From Myxococcales bacterium (GTDB lineage Bacteria > Myxococcota_A > Polyangia > Haliangiales > Haliangiaceae), in assembly GCA_016707895.1 (NCBI GenBank), contig JADJGV010000005.1, forward strand, positions 1 to 64,000: a stretch of DNA of 64,000 nt. The letters are read 5' to 3'. The notes beneath the pieces were generated by a model. That model was not told where the DNA came from. It did no database searches and saw only the letters and a list, made by a program, of their open reading frames with translations. The position numbers and the translations under genes are program-made. Shown here in pieces: positions 18,233-27,905 of the stretch (its first letter is position 1; each line of letters begins with the position of its first letter).

Positions 18233-20352
18233 GCCTCTCGCGGCGCGGGTTCCTCCAGGGCAGCGCGGCCTCCCTGGCGATCGCGTTCTACGTGCCGACG
18301 GCGGCCAAGGCGCTGCCTCGGCTCGGGCCGCCGGCGCCGCCGCCCAACGCGTTCCTGCGCATCGGCGCCGACGACTCGGTGACGGTGGTGCTGGCCCACA
18401 GCGAGATGGGGCAGGGCATCTGGACCGGCCTGGCGATGCTGATCGCCGAGGAGCTCGAGTGCGACTGGGCCAAGGTGCGGTGCGAGCACGCGCCGGCGGC
18501 GCCGGTCTACGGCCACCCGATGATGGGCATGCAGATGACCGGCGGCTCGTCGACCACCAACGGCGAGTTCCAGCGCTACCGGATGGTCGGCGCGGTGGCG
18601 CGCGACATGCTGGTGCGGGCGGCGGCGGCGCGGTGGAAGACCAAGCCGAAGAAGTGCGTCGTCGCGAAGGGCGTCGTCACGGCGGGCAAGCAGCGCGCGA
18701 CCTTCGGCGAGCTGGCCGAGGCGGCGATGAAGCTGACGCCGGCCACCGACCTCACGCTCAAGGCCCCGGCCGCGTGGAAGCTGATCGGCACGCCGGTGCG
18801 GCGGCTCGACACGCCGGAGAAGATCACCGGCCGCGCGCAGTTCGGCATCGACGTGCAGTTCCCCGGCCTGCGCACCGCGGTGGTGCTGCGACCGCCGGCG
18901 TTCGGCGCGACGCTGAAGTCGTTCGACGGCGCCGCGGCGCTGAAGATCGCCGGCGTCGAGCAGGTGGTGGCGACCGCCGCCGGCGTCGCGGTGGTGGCCG
19001 CGCACTTCTGGGCCGCCAAGCTCGGGCGCGACGCGCTGGTGGCCGAGTGGACGCCGCCCGCCGACGGCGGCGCCGACAGCGCCGCGCTGATGGCCCGGTT
19101 CCGCGACCAGTCGCGCAGCCCCGGCGCGGTGGTGGTCGACGGCGGCGGCGTCGACGCGGCGCTCTCGGCCGGCGTGCACGAGGCGGTCTACGAGGTGCCG
19201 TACCTGGCCCACGCGCCGATGGAGCCGCTCAACTGCACGGTCAAGCTCGACGGCGATCGCTGCGAGATCTGGACCGGCACGCAGTTCCAGACCGGCGATC
19301 AGCTGGCCGCGGCCAAGGTGCTCGGCACCACGATCGACAAGATCACGATCCACACGCCGTTCCTGGGCGGCGGCTTCGGCCGCCGCGCCAACCCGGCCTC
19401 GGACTTCGTCGTCGAGGCGGTGCAGGTGGCCAAGGCCGCCGGCGTCCCGGTCAAGGTGGTGTGGACGCGCGACGACGATCTGCGCGGCGGCTACTACCGC
19501 CCGGCCTACGTGCATCGGGTGCGCGCCGCGGTCGACGCCGCCGGCGCGCCGGTGGCGTGGGATCACGTGGTGGTCGGGCAGTCGATCATGGCCGGCACGT
19601 TCCTCGAGGCGTTCATGGGCCCGGGCGGCGTCGACGGCTCGTCGGTCGAGGGCATCGCCGACTCGCCGTACCTCGACGGGCTCGCCGCCAAGCGGGTGAC
19701 CCTGCACTCGCCGCGCACCGCGATCCCGGTGCTGTGGTGGCGCTCGGTCGGCAACACCCACACCGCGTTCGCGATGGAGTGCATGCTCGACGAGCTGGCC
19801 CACGCCGCCAAGGTCGATCCGCTGGCGTACCGGATGCGGCTCCTGGCCAAGCACCCGCGCCACGCCCACGCGCTGGCGACCGCGGCCGACAAGGCCGGCT
19901 GGGCCACGCCGCCGCCGGCCGGGCGGGCCCGCGGCCTGGCGGTGCACGAGTCGTTCGGCTCGATCGTCGCCGAGGTCGCCGAGGTGTCGGTCGAGGGCGG
20001 GCGGATCCGGGTCCACGCGGTCACCGCCGCGGTCGACTGCGGCACCGCGGTCAACCCGCTGGGCATCGAGGCCCAGATCCAGAGCTGCGTCGCCTACGGC
20101 CTGAGCGCGGCGCTGTACGGCGCGCTGACGATCACCGGCGGCGCGGTCCAGGAGAGCAACTTCCACGACTACCCGGTGGTGCGCATGCCCGACATGCCGA
20201 CGGTCGCGGTCCACCTGATCGCCAGCGACGCGCCGATGGGCGGCATCGGCGAGCCGGCCACCGCGCCGATCGCGCCGGCGGTCGCCAACGCGGTGTTCGC
20301 GCTGACCAAGCAACGGCTGCGCGCGCTGCCGCTGCGGCTGGGGGTGGCGTGA
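18229..20352 (+). CDS. iorB: Isoquinoline 1-oxidoreductase beta-type molybdopterin subunit
   Basis: This is the 707-residue catalytic subunit. The GTG start gives a twin-arginine signal (SRRGFLQGSAASLAIAF), so the folded enzyme is exported with iorA. Molybdopterin-binding stretches include SEMGQGIWTGLAM, GGGFGRRANP and the C-terminal GGIGEPATAPIAPAVANAV, where Glu is the expected catalytic base. It belongs to the IorB/aldehyde dehydrogenase family, which hydroxylates N-heterocycles or oxidises aldehydes. The true substrate is not deducible. The stop shares one base with the ATG of the cytochrome (TGATG). Confidence 0.92.
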   Translation: MSLSRRGFLQGSAASLAIAFYVPTAAKALPRLGPPAPPPNAFLRIGADDSVTVVLAHSEMGQGIWTGLAMLIAEELECDWAKVRCEHAPAAPVYGHPMMGMQMTGGSSTTNGEFQRYRMVGAVARDMLVRAAAARWKTKPKKCVVAKGVVTAGKQRATFGELAEAAMKLTPATDLTLKAPAAWKLIGTPVRRLDTPEKITGRAQFGIDVQFPGLRTAVVLRPPAFGATLKSFDGAAALKIAGVEQVVATAAGVAVVAAHFWAAKLGRDALVAEWTPPADGGADSAALMARFRDQSRSPGAVVVDGGGVDAALSAGVHEAVYEVPYLAHAPMEPLNCTVKLDGDRCEIWTGTQFQTGDQLAAAKVLGTTIDKITIHTPFLGGGFGRRANPASDFVVEAVQVAKAAGVPVKVVWTRDDDLRGGYYRPAYVHRVRAAVDAAGAPVAWDHVVVGQSIMAGTFLEAFMGPGGVDGSSVEGIADSPYLDGLAAKRVTLHSPRTAIPVLWWRSVGNTHTAFAMECMLDELAHAAKVDPLAYRMRLLAKHPRHAHALATAADKAGWATPPPAGRARGLAVHESFGSIVAEVAEVSVEGGRIRVHAVTAAVDCGTAVNPLGIEAQIQSCVAYGLSAALYGALTITGGAVQESNFHDYPVVRMPDMPTVAVHLIASDAPMGGIGEPATAPIAPAVANAVFALTKQRLRALPLRLGVA

Positions 20353-20942
20353 TGCGCGCGTCGGCGATGGCGATCATCGCGCTCGCGGCGGCGTGCTCGT
20401 CGACGCCGCGGGCCGCGGGGCCCGGGCCGAGCGGCGGCCCGCCCTCGGCGTCCGAGGGCGTCGTCGCGTTCGCGACGGTGCAGGCGGTGCTGCAGCACCC
20501 GCGCTGTCAGAACTGCCACCCGGCCGGCGACGCGCCGCTGCAAGGCGACGATGGCCACGTGCACCTGCAGTACGTCAAGCGCGGGCCGCTCGGCCGCGGC
20601 GAGGTCGGGCAGGAATGTTCGACCTGCCACGGCCCGGCGAACCCGCCCAGCAACTACGGCCTGCACATCCCGCCCGGCGTCAGCGAGGGCTGGCGCATGC
20701 CGCCGCCCGACGCGCCGCTGGTGTTCGTCGGCCGCGCGCCGCGCGAGCTGTGCGAGCAGCTCAAGGATCCCGCGCAGACCGGCGGCAAGGACCTCGGCGG
20801 CGTGCGCGCGCACCTCGACACGCCGCTGGTGACGTGGGGCTGGGATCCCGGCTTCGGCCGCGCGCCGGTAGCGACGCCGCGCGCCGAGTTCCTCGCCGCG
20901 TTCGAGCGCTGGGTCGCGGCCGGCGCGCCCTGCCCCGAGTAG
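20352..20942 (+). CDS. Diheme c-type cytochrome lipoprotein partner of IorAB
   Basis: The 196-residue protein has a lipobox in ALAAACSS and two heme c motifs, CQNCH (~residue 54) and CSTCH (~92), plus several Met candidates for distal ligation. The start overlaps the iorB stop by one base, so it is translated with the oxidoreductase and most likely accepts its electrons at the outer face of the inner membrane. The family resembles the small 'isoquinoline oxidoreductase-associated' cytochromes. Six conserved-looking Cys in total suggest that two more near the ends could form a disulfide. Confidence 0.85.
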   Translation: MRASAMAIIALAAACSSTPRAAGPGPSGGPPSASEGVVAFATVQAVLQHPRCQNCHPAGDAPLQGDDGHVHLQYVKRGPLGRGEVGQECSTCHGPANPPSNYGLHIPPGVSEGWRMPPPDAPLVFVGRAPRELCEQLKDPAQTGGKDLGGVRAHLDTPLVTWGWDPGFGRAPVATPRAEFLAAFERWVAAGAPCPE

Positions 20943-20947
20943 CGCGG

Positions 20948-22132
20948 TCAGGGGAACGTCGGCGACGTCTGGTTGTCGGTCTGGCCGACGCCGGCGGCGT
21001 TGGCGCCCAGCGCCCAGTCGACGTCGTCGCGCAGGAACTTGTACGCGAAGGCGCCAGGGGGCAGCTCGCTGGTCACCAGCGCGACGCCGGGCCCGCCCGC
21101 GACCGGGTGCGGCCACGCCGGCCAGCCGCTCGTCCACGTCAGCGGCGCGCGATCGCCGCGCACCGTCAGCGGCGGCGCGAACGCGCCGGGCGCGGCGATC
21201 CGGGTCAGCCGTACCGGCGTCGGCGCGGCGGCGGCGAACCGCACCATCACGCCGGGGTGATCCGAGACCGCGGCGGCGCCCTCGAACAGCTCGCGGGTTT
21301 CGGTCGCCGCCAGCGGCGCGCTGCGGTGCGCGAAGACGTGATCGATCCGGGTGGTCGCGGCGCTGCCGCTGGCCTCGACGAACCCGAACCCGGCCAGCGC
21401 CTGGGGCGCGGCGGCGGTGAAGGTCGAGTTGAAGTCGCCGGCGATCACGACCGGCAGCGCCACCGCGCCGCCGCCGGCGTCGAGCGCCAGCGCCTCGACG
21501 TCGGCCTCGACCAGCGCGGCGCTCGCGACGTCGCGCCCCTGGGCGGCCCGCACGTCCTCGCGCTCGTGATCGAGGTGCACGGTGTAGACCCGGAGCGGCG
21601 TCGCGCCGACGCCGGTGACGGTCGCGCCCAGCAGCACCCGGCGCAGGCTGCCCTGGACGCGGTGGACCGTCGCGCGCGGCGCCGCCAGCGCGCCGCGGGT
21701 GAAGACCGCGACGTACTCGTCGGCCTCGTCGGGCGTGCCGACCCACGCGCGGTGGGTGGCGGCCACCTCGCTCGCCCACGCGCCGCCGGTCGCGCTGGCC
21801 AGCGCCGCGTGCAGCAGCGCCCGCGCATCGCCGGCCGCGCCGACGCACAGCTCCTGCGCCAGCAGCACGTCGATCTGCTCGGCCGCGATGGTCGCCGCGA
21901 TCGCGGCGAACCGCGCGGCGTTGGTCGCGTACGCGGTGCCGTCGTTCTTCAGGCAGTGCAGGTTGAGCGACAGCACGCCGACCTCGGCGCGGGCGGGCGC
22001 GTCGGGCGGGAGCGCGGCGTCGGGCGGCGTCGGTGCGGCGTCGGTGCGGGCGGCGTCGACGTCGGGCGCCGCCGCCGGGCCTCCACACGCGGCCAGGGCG
22101 AGGGCGACGATCGGCAGCGGGCAGCGGGGCAC
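20948..22132 (-). CDS. Secreted EEP-family phosphodiesterase/nuclease lipoprotein with CBM-like tail
   Basis: This is a 394-residue lipoprotein. The GTG at 22132 gives PIVALALAACGG with a lipobox, then a DVDAARTDAAPTPPDAA linker. The endonuclease/exonuclease/phosphatase domain spans ~48-290: LSLNLHCLKN, AQELCVG with the metal Glu, VHLDHERED, AGDFNSTF and SDHPGVMV are the five expected motifs. The last ~85 residues (FAYKFLRDDVDWALGANAA) look like a starch-binding-type beta domain. It might hydrolyse nucleic acids, phospholipids or sugar phosphates outside the cell. It is convergent with the cytochrome, 5 bp apart. Confidence 0.87.
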   Translation of the reverse strand: MPRCPLPIVALALAACGGPAAAPDVDAARTDAAPTPPDAALPPDAPARAEVGVLSLNLHCLKNDGTAYATNAARFAAIAATIAAEQIDVLLAQELCVGAAGDARALLHAALASATGGAWASEVAATHRAWVGTPDEADEYVAVFTRGALAAPRATVHRVQGSLRRVLLGATVTGVGATPLRVYTVHLDHEREDVRAAQGRDVASAALVEADVEALALDAGGGAVALPVVIAGDFNSTFTAAAPQALAGFGFVEASGSAATTRIDHVFAHRSAPLAATETRELFEGAAAVSDHPGVMVRFAAAAPTPVRLTRIAAPGAFAPPLTVRGDRAPLTWTSGWPAWPHPVAGGPGVALVTSELPPGAFAYKFLRDDVDWALGANAAGVGQTDNQTSPTFP

Positions 22133-22167
22133 GCGCGGAGCATGCCCGCCCGCCGCGGCGCCGACAA

Positions 22168-23508
22168 TCACGCCGCCGGCGGATCGAGGCGATCGGCCAG
22201 CGCGCGCAGCCGCGCCTTGCGGGTGTCGGCGACCTCGGCGGCGGCGCGGGCGATGCCGGCGGTGGCGCGGGCCGGCTGATCGGCCAGGAACGCCGCCGCG
22301 GTGACCTCGCCGCGCCACACCGCGCGGGCCTGGGCCAGGCCGCGGGCGATGCCGTCCTCGCCGCAGCACAGGTGCAGGTACGCGGCCAGGGGCGACGGCC
22401 CGGTGTCGAAGCTCGACTCCGACGCGCGGCCGATGGCGAGGAGCGCGTGCAGCAGCGGCTCGACGGCGCCGACCCGCTCGAGCCGCGGCAGGTGGTGCTC
22501 GACGCGGCTGGGCGCGGGCTGGCCCGGCGCCGGGAACCCGCCCATGAAGTAGTCGAGCGGCACCTGGCCGCCGGTCTCGTCGCACAGCGCCTCGACGATC
22601 GCGATCGAGTACAGCTTGGCCCGCAGGTAGCGCACCGCCAGCGCCACGTTGATCGCCGTCTGCGCCACGCGCGCCGCGTGGATCGCCTCGCCGGGCTCGC
22701 TGCCCCAGGCGTGGAACACCCGCTCGGGAGGCAGCGCCGCGAGGAACCCCTCCATCTTCATCAGCGCGATCCGGTAGTCGCGCACGGTGTAGACCGTGGG
22801 CGAGAACAACGACGGGTTGCTCTCGGGCAGGAGCTTCCAGGTGTTGTCGAGGAAGCGGCCGGGGTCGGCGTAGGCGAAGTTCTCGACGTCGTGGTTGCCG
22901 AACCGCACCGCCTGCCGGACCATCGCGTCGAGGCGATCGGCGGGCGCGCCCAGCGCCTGTGCCCGGGCGTGCATCGCCGGCACCGGATCGGCGCGGAACG
23001 GGATGGTCTGCTCGATGCCCATCGCGACGGTCAGCCGCGACCAGCGATCGAGCACGTCGCCCAGGTGCAGGCTGGCGATCAGCGCCGACGCCAGCTCGTT
23101 GGCGCCCGACATCGGGCCGACCACGTCGCCGGCGGCGCGGCCGAACACCGCGTAGACGTCGGCCACCGCCTGGGTCGGCGCCGGCAACAGCCGCCAGCCA
23201 CCGTCGGCCTTCTCGCACACCGTCGCGAAGTCGCCGCGCAGGCTGGCCGGCGGGCCCTGATCGACCTGCAGGTAGACCACGTCGTGGTAGAGCGCGGCGA
23301 TCACGTCGAGCGGATCGCCGTCGGAGCCGTCGGCCAGCGCCAGCACGTGCTCGTGGTTGTGGAACTCGCGGCCGGGCGCCGACAGCGCGGCGTGCACCGC
23401 GAAGCCCCAGCGCTCCAGGTCCTCGGGCGCCGGCGTCGCGCCCAGCTCGCGCAACGCCAGCCCCAGCGCGTTGACGATCTGATGCACCGGCGATCGCGGG
23501 CGATCCAT
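22168..23508 (-). CDS. HD-superfamily-like predicted metal-dependent phosphohydrolase
   Basis: The protein has 446 residues. Near the N-terminus EFHNHEHVLAL is followed ~20 residues later by DVIAALYHDVVY, the H...HD arrangement of predicted HD phosphohydrolases that start with YHnxxH. Further metal-ligand candidates are RFGNHDVENFAY. The remaining ~250 residues are helical with no family I recognise. The ATG at 23508 is used; a GTG at 23526 would add six residues. It ends 36 nt from the EEP gene start and is probably co-transcribed. No signal peptide is seen. Confidence 0.6.
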   Translation of the reverse strand: MDRPRSPVHQIVNALGLALRELGATPAPEDLERWGFAVHAALSAPGREFHNHEHVLALADGSDGDPLDVIAALYHDVVYLQVDQGPPASLRGDFATVCEKADGGWRLLPAPTQAVADVYAVFGRAAGDVVGPMSGANELASALIASLHLGDVLDRWSRLTVAMGIEQTIPFRADPVPAMHARAQALGAPADRLDAMVRQAVRFGNHDVENFAYADPGRFLDNTWKLLPESNPSLFSPTVYTVRDYRIALMKMEGFLAALPPERVFHAWGSEPGEAIHAARVAQTAINVALAVRYLRAKLYSIAIVEALCDETGGQVPLDYFMGGFPAPGQPAPSRVEHHLPRLERVGAVEPLLHALLAIGRASESSFDTGPSPLAAYLHLCCGEDGIARGLAQARAVWRGEVTAAAFLADQPARATAGIARAAAEVADTRKARLRALADRLDPPAA

Positions 23509-23554
23509 CGTGCCGCAGGGTATCACGGGCCCGCGGGCGGCCGGGGCGGGCCGA

Positions 23555-24574
<1,020 letters not shown>

Positions 24575-24579
24575 GGCGC

Positions 24580-24585
24580 ATCGTA
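24580..24585 (-). promoter_or_regulatory. Candidate -10 box for the desulfhydrase gene
   Basis: TACGAT on the minus strand ends 5 nt before the ATG at 24574. The whole divergent intergenic region is only 36 bp, which forces very short leaders on both sides. Confidence 0.45.
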
Positions 24586-24596
24586 GCGGGGCGCGC

Positions 24597-24602
24597 GATA
24601 AT
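24597..24602 (+). promoter_or_regulatory. Candidate -10 box (GATAAT) for the deacetylase gene
   Basis: GATAAT ends 8 nt before the GTG at 24611. With the opposing TACGAT it sits in a 36-bp divergent region, so a leaderless or near-leaderless start is almost required unless promoters lie inside the neighbouring genes. Confidence 0.5.
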
Positions 24603-24610
24603 TTTCTGGA

Positions 24611-25591
24611 GTGCCGGCGGTCGCCCGCACCCTGCCCATGTCGCCTCGCGAGCTTGTGAACGTCCCCGTGAATGTCGGTACCGCCTCGCGGGTTCGATCG
24701 ATCGTGCCGATCCGCCGCGCCCTCGCCGCCTGCCTCGCCGTCGCGCTGGTCACGGGCCCGGCGACGGCGCAGGGCCCGAGCGATCCCGGCGAGTCGCTGG
24801 AGCCGATGGAGGCGCCGCCGCCCCACGGCATCCCCGGCTATCCCCGCGGCTGGCCCCAGCCCGCGGCCGGCCCGTCGGCCAGCGGCGAGGCCGAGGTCGT
24901 GCTGACCTTCGACGACGGCCCCGACCCCGACACCACGCCGATCGTCCTCGACATCCTGCGCGAGCGCGGCCTGCACGCGGTGTTCTTCCAGGTCGGCTGG
25001 CGGTTCCGCCGCGGCGACCTGGCGCGGGCCCACGCGATCGAGCAACGGCTGGTGCGCGAGGGCCACATCGTCGGCAACCACACCGTCAACCACGCCAAGC
25101 TGTGCTCGGTGCCGATCGAGCTGGGCAAGCTCGAGGTGACGATGGCGCGCGGGCTGCTCGAGCAGGCCAGCGCGATGCCGGTGCCGTGGTTCCGCACGCC
25201 GTACGGCTCGCGCTGCCCGCGGGTCGAGCACCTGCTCGGCGACCTCGGCCTCCGCCACTTCCACTGGGACGTCGATCCGCAGGAGTGGCGCGGCCTGGGC
25301 GCCAAGGCCACCGCGGCCAAGGTCATCCGCTCGCTGCACCGCCTGCAGGGCCGCGGCGTCTTGCTGATGCACGACACCAAGTTCGCGACCCGCTACGCGT
25401 TGCCGCTGATCCTCGACTGGATCGCCGCCGAGAACGCCCGCCGCATCAAGAAGGGCCGGCCCGGCATCCGCATCATCAGCGGCGCGCAGCTGGCCCGCGA
25501 GCAGCTCGCGCCGACGCTCGGCTGGCTGGCCGACGCGGTCAACCGCGGCCGCCGCGGCGTCGACGCCGCGCTGGTCGCGACCGTGCCGTAG
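24611..25591 (+). CDS. Exported polysaccharide deacetylase (NodB domain)
   Basis: From the GTG at 24611 the protein is 326 residues; in-frame alternatives are ATG 24638 and GTG 24704, the last giving a clean signal peptide (RRALAACLAVALVTGPATA). The NodB domain spans ~95-300: TFDDGPD (catalytic base and metal Asp), HTVNH (metal His pair), RTPYG and a C-terminal LLMHDTK. It would remove acetyl groups from peptidoglycan or another envelope glycan. GATAAT placement favours the 24611 start, signal-peptide shape favours 24704. Confidence 0.88.
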   Translation: MPAVARTLPMSPRELVNVPVNVGTASRVRSIVPIRRALAACLAVALVTGPATAQGPSDPGESLEPMEAPPPHGIPGYPRGWPQPAAGPSASGEAEVVLTFDDGPDPDTTPIVLDILRERGLHAVFFQVGWRFRRGDLARAHAIEQRLVREGHIVGNHTVNHAKLCSVPIELGKLEVTMARGLLEQASAMPVPWFRTPYGSRCPRVEHLLGDLGLRHFHWDVDPQEWRGLGAKATAAKVIRSLHRLQGRGVLLMHDTKFATRYALPLILDWIAAENARRIKKGRPGIRIISGAQLAREQLAPTLGWLADAVNRGRRGVDAALVATVP

Positions 25592-25634
25592 CGGTCGCGC
25601 GGAATGGCGCCGGTGCCCCGCGCGTTGGCGGCCG

Positions 25635-26360
25635 GTGCCGCTGACCTTCCCGGCCCACCAGGCGGCGGTGCTGCCGCTCAAGCGGCGGTGGCCGCAGCTC
25701 GATGGCGTCGCGCTGTGCGTCGGCAGCGCCGCGCCGGATCTCTCGTACCTGCTGCTCGGGACGCGCTGGCGCTTCGACGCGCACTACGGCTGGGCGGCGG
25801 TGGCGTGGGGCGTCCCGATCACGCTGGTCGTGACCTGGGGGCTGCGGCGCGCGCTGTTCACGCGGGCGGCGGCGTGGGCGCCGGCGCGGTGGGTGGCGCG
25901 CCTGGAGGGTAGCGCCGCGCGCCCGTGGCATCGGCGCAACCTCGGCCACGCGGTGTTCGCGGCGCTGATCGGCGTGGCGTCGCACGTGGCCTGGGACGCG
26001 TGCACGCACGACGCGTCGCCCGTGGCCGATCGGATCGCGCTGCTGCGCCACGTCGCGCTGACCTGGCCGACCCGGCTGACGGTCGCGCACGCGCTGCAGT
26101 ACGTCGGCCACGCGGCAGGGTCGCTGCTCGCGCTGGCGATGCTGGCCCGGTGGTGGCGCGGCCCTCCGACGCCGGGCGCGCTGGTCCGGCCGCGGCTGCT
26201 GATCGCGACCGCGCTCGGCGGCCTGGTGGGGGCGCTCAGCGCGTGGCTCGCGCCGCACGAGGGCGTGGCGGCGTTCATCCGCGGGACGTGCGCCGCGGCC
26301 CTGGCGCTCGGCGTGCTGGCGTGGCGGCCCGGCGCCCGCGCCCCGCGCGACCCGTGGTAA
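25635..26360 (+). CDS. DUF4184 family membrane protein
   Basis: This 241-residue protein has five or six hydrophobic segments. The start MPLTFPAHQAAVLPLKRRW and the early SAAPDLSYLL are the diagnostic DUF4184 opening (MPxTxxHxAAVLP then APDLxY); VASHVAWDACTH gives the second conserved His/Asp cluster. These residues suggest a metal site within the membrane, but the function is unknown. The GTG at 25635 begins exactly at the family start. It lies 43 nt after the deacetylase and 19 nt before astA. Confidence 0.82.
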   Translation: MPLTFPAHQAAVLPLKRRWPQLDGVALCVGSAAPDLSYLLLGTRWRFDAHYGWAAVAWGVPITLVVTWGLRRALFTRAAAWAPARWVARLEGSAARPWHRRNLGHAVFAALIGVASHVAWDACTHDASPVADRIALLRHVALTWPTRLTVAHALQYVGHAAGSLLALAMLARWWRGPPTPGALVRPRLLIATALGGLVGALSAWLAPHEGVAAFIRGTCAAALALGVLAWRPGARAPRDPW

Positions 26361-26379
26361 GGTGCCGGCCGGTCCGCGC

Positions 26380-27396
26380 ATGTTCCGAATTCGACAATCA
26401 TCTCGAGAGGATGCCGAGCAGATCCTGGCGGTCGCGGAGCACCTCGACACCGTCAACCTGCCGGCGGATCGGCGCCACATCGAGCGCATCCTCGAGCTGT
26501 CGGAGAAGTCGTTCGCCGCCAGCGTGCCGCCGGTCGATCGCGAGTACCTGTTCGTCCTCGAGGATCTCGGCAAGCGCCGGGTCATCGGCACGTCGATGGT
26601 CCACGCCCAGCACGGCACCAAGCGCGCGCCGCACATCTTCTTCCGCGTCGAGAACGACGAGCGCTACTCGTACACGCTCGATCGCTACTTCGTCCATCGC
26701 ACGCTGCGCATCGGCTACAACTACGCCGGCCCGACGGAGATCGGCGGCCTGATCCTGCTGCCCGAGTACCGCGGCAACCCCGAGTCGCTGGGCAAGCTCC
26801 TGTCGTACGTGCGGTTCCTGTTCATCCGCATGCACCGCGAGGTGTTCCGCGATCAGGTGCTGTCCGAGCTGCTGCCGCCGCTCGAGCCCGACGGCACCAG
26901 CCGGCTGTGGGAGCACCTCGGCCGCCACTTCACCGGCCTCAACTACCAGGAGGCCGACCTGCTGTCGAAGGACAACAAGGAGTTCATCCACGCCTTGTTC
27001 CCCGACGATCCGATCCACTGCGAGCTGCTGCCCGCCGAGGTGCGCGAGATCATCGGCCAGGTCGGCCCCGAGACCCGCGGCGTCGAGAAGATCCTGCGGC
27101 GGATCGGCTTCGAGTACGCCGGCCAGATCGATCCGTTCGACGGCGGCCCGCACTTCGTCGCCACCACCGATCAGATCCCGCTGGTGCGCGACGCCGCGGC
27201 CGTGCCGCTGGCGCTGGTCGACGACACCGACGGCGCCCGGCCGTGGGCGATCCTCGCGGTCGAGGGCGCGGCCGGCTTCCGCGCGGTCGGCGCCCGGGTG
27301 ATCAAGCAGGACGACGGCCGCTTCGGCGTCACCAAGGACGTCATCGACCGGCTGGGCGTCGGCGCCGACCCGCGCGCCTGGCTGGTGCTGGCGTGA
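26380..27396 (+). CDS. astA: Arginine N-succinyltransferase
   Basis: The 338-residue enzyme would transfer succinate from succinyl-CoA to the alpha-amino group of arginine, the first step of the AST degradation pathway. It aligns in order with AstA: an N-terminal acyltransferase stretch (YLFVLEDLGKRRVIGTS), TEIGGLILLPEYRG, LWEHLGRHFTGLNYQEAD, IGQVGPET, and IDPFDGGPH near the end. Length matches. No astB, astC, astD or astE is near, so it may act alone or in a regulatory role. It overlaps the next gene by 4 bp and heads a four-gene coupled unit. ATG 26380 is preferred over GTG 26362. Confidence 0.9.
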   Translation: MFRIRQSSREDAEQILAVAEHLDTVNLPADRRHIERILELSEKSFAASVPPVDREYLFVLEDLGKRRVIGTSMVHAQHGTKRAPHIFFRVENDERYSYTLDRYFVHRTLRIGYNYAGPTEIGGLILLPEYRGNPESLGKLLSYVRFLFIRMHREVFRDQVLSELLPPLEPDGTSRLWEHLGRHFTGLNYQEADLLSKDNKEFIHALFPDDPIHCELLPAEVREIIGQVGPETRGVEKILRRIGFEYAGQIDPFDGGPHFVATTDQIPLVRDAAAVPLALVDDTDGARPWAILAVEGAAGFRAVGARVIKQDDGRFGVTKDVIDRLGVGADPRAWLVLA

Positions 27397-27905
27397 CCCG
27401 GGCCGCGGGGCTGCTCGCGCTGCTCGGGCTGGTCGCGTGCCAGGCCGCGTCGGCGCAGCAGGCGCCCGCGCCGACGGCGCTGGCGCTGGCTGGCGTGATC
27501 GCGCCGGCGCCGGGGTGGCAGCCGCTGCCGGCGGTGGCGACCGCCGCGACCGAGGCCGTCGGCGCCGCCGCGCTGGCCTGGGGCGACCCCGGCCGCGGCT
27601 GCTACGCGGTGGTGATCGGCAGCCGCGCGGTCCGGCAGAACCCCGAGGACGCGCTCGCCGAGCTGGGGCGCGGGCTGGCGAAGGTCGCGGGCCTCACCGG
27701 CTGGCAGATCGACGGCCTCGACGCGCGCGGCGCCGTGGCCCGGGGCCCGCTCACCGGCGCGCTGCGCGCGACCGCGGTGGCGGCCGGCAACGACGCGGTG
27801 GTCGTGGCCGCCGCGTGCGTGGCCAACGCGCGCGAGCCCGCGACCTGCGCCGCCGCCTGTCAGGGTGTGCTGGCGGCGTTCGATGCTAGGAAGGTGTTGC
27901 CGTGA
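27393..27905 (+). CDS. Small exported protein of unknown function
   Basis: The 170-residue protein has a signal ending LLGLVACQAASAQQ, a lipobox if Cys14 is modified. It has four more Cys in two groups (GRGCYAVV and AAACVANAREPATCAAAC), suggesting disulfides. The GTG start overlaps the astA stop and its own TGA overlaps the next GTG, so it is translated in series. It is not recognised. The sequence style (GWQPLP..., then a value-like domain) resembles the following protein, so the two may be distant paralogues. Confidence 0.6.
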   Translation: MTRAAGLLALLGLVACQAASAQQAPAPTALALAGVIAPAPGWQPLPAVATAATEAVGAAALAWGDPGRGCYAVVIGSRAVRQNPEDALAELGRGLAKVAGLTGWQIDGLDARGAVARGPLTGALRATAVAAGNDAVVVAAACVANAREPATCAAACQGVLAAFDARKVLP

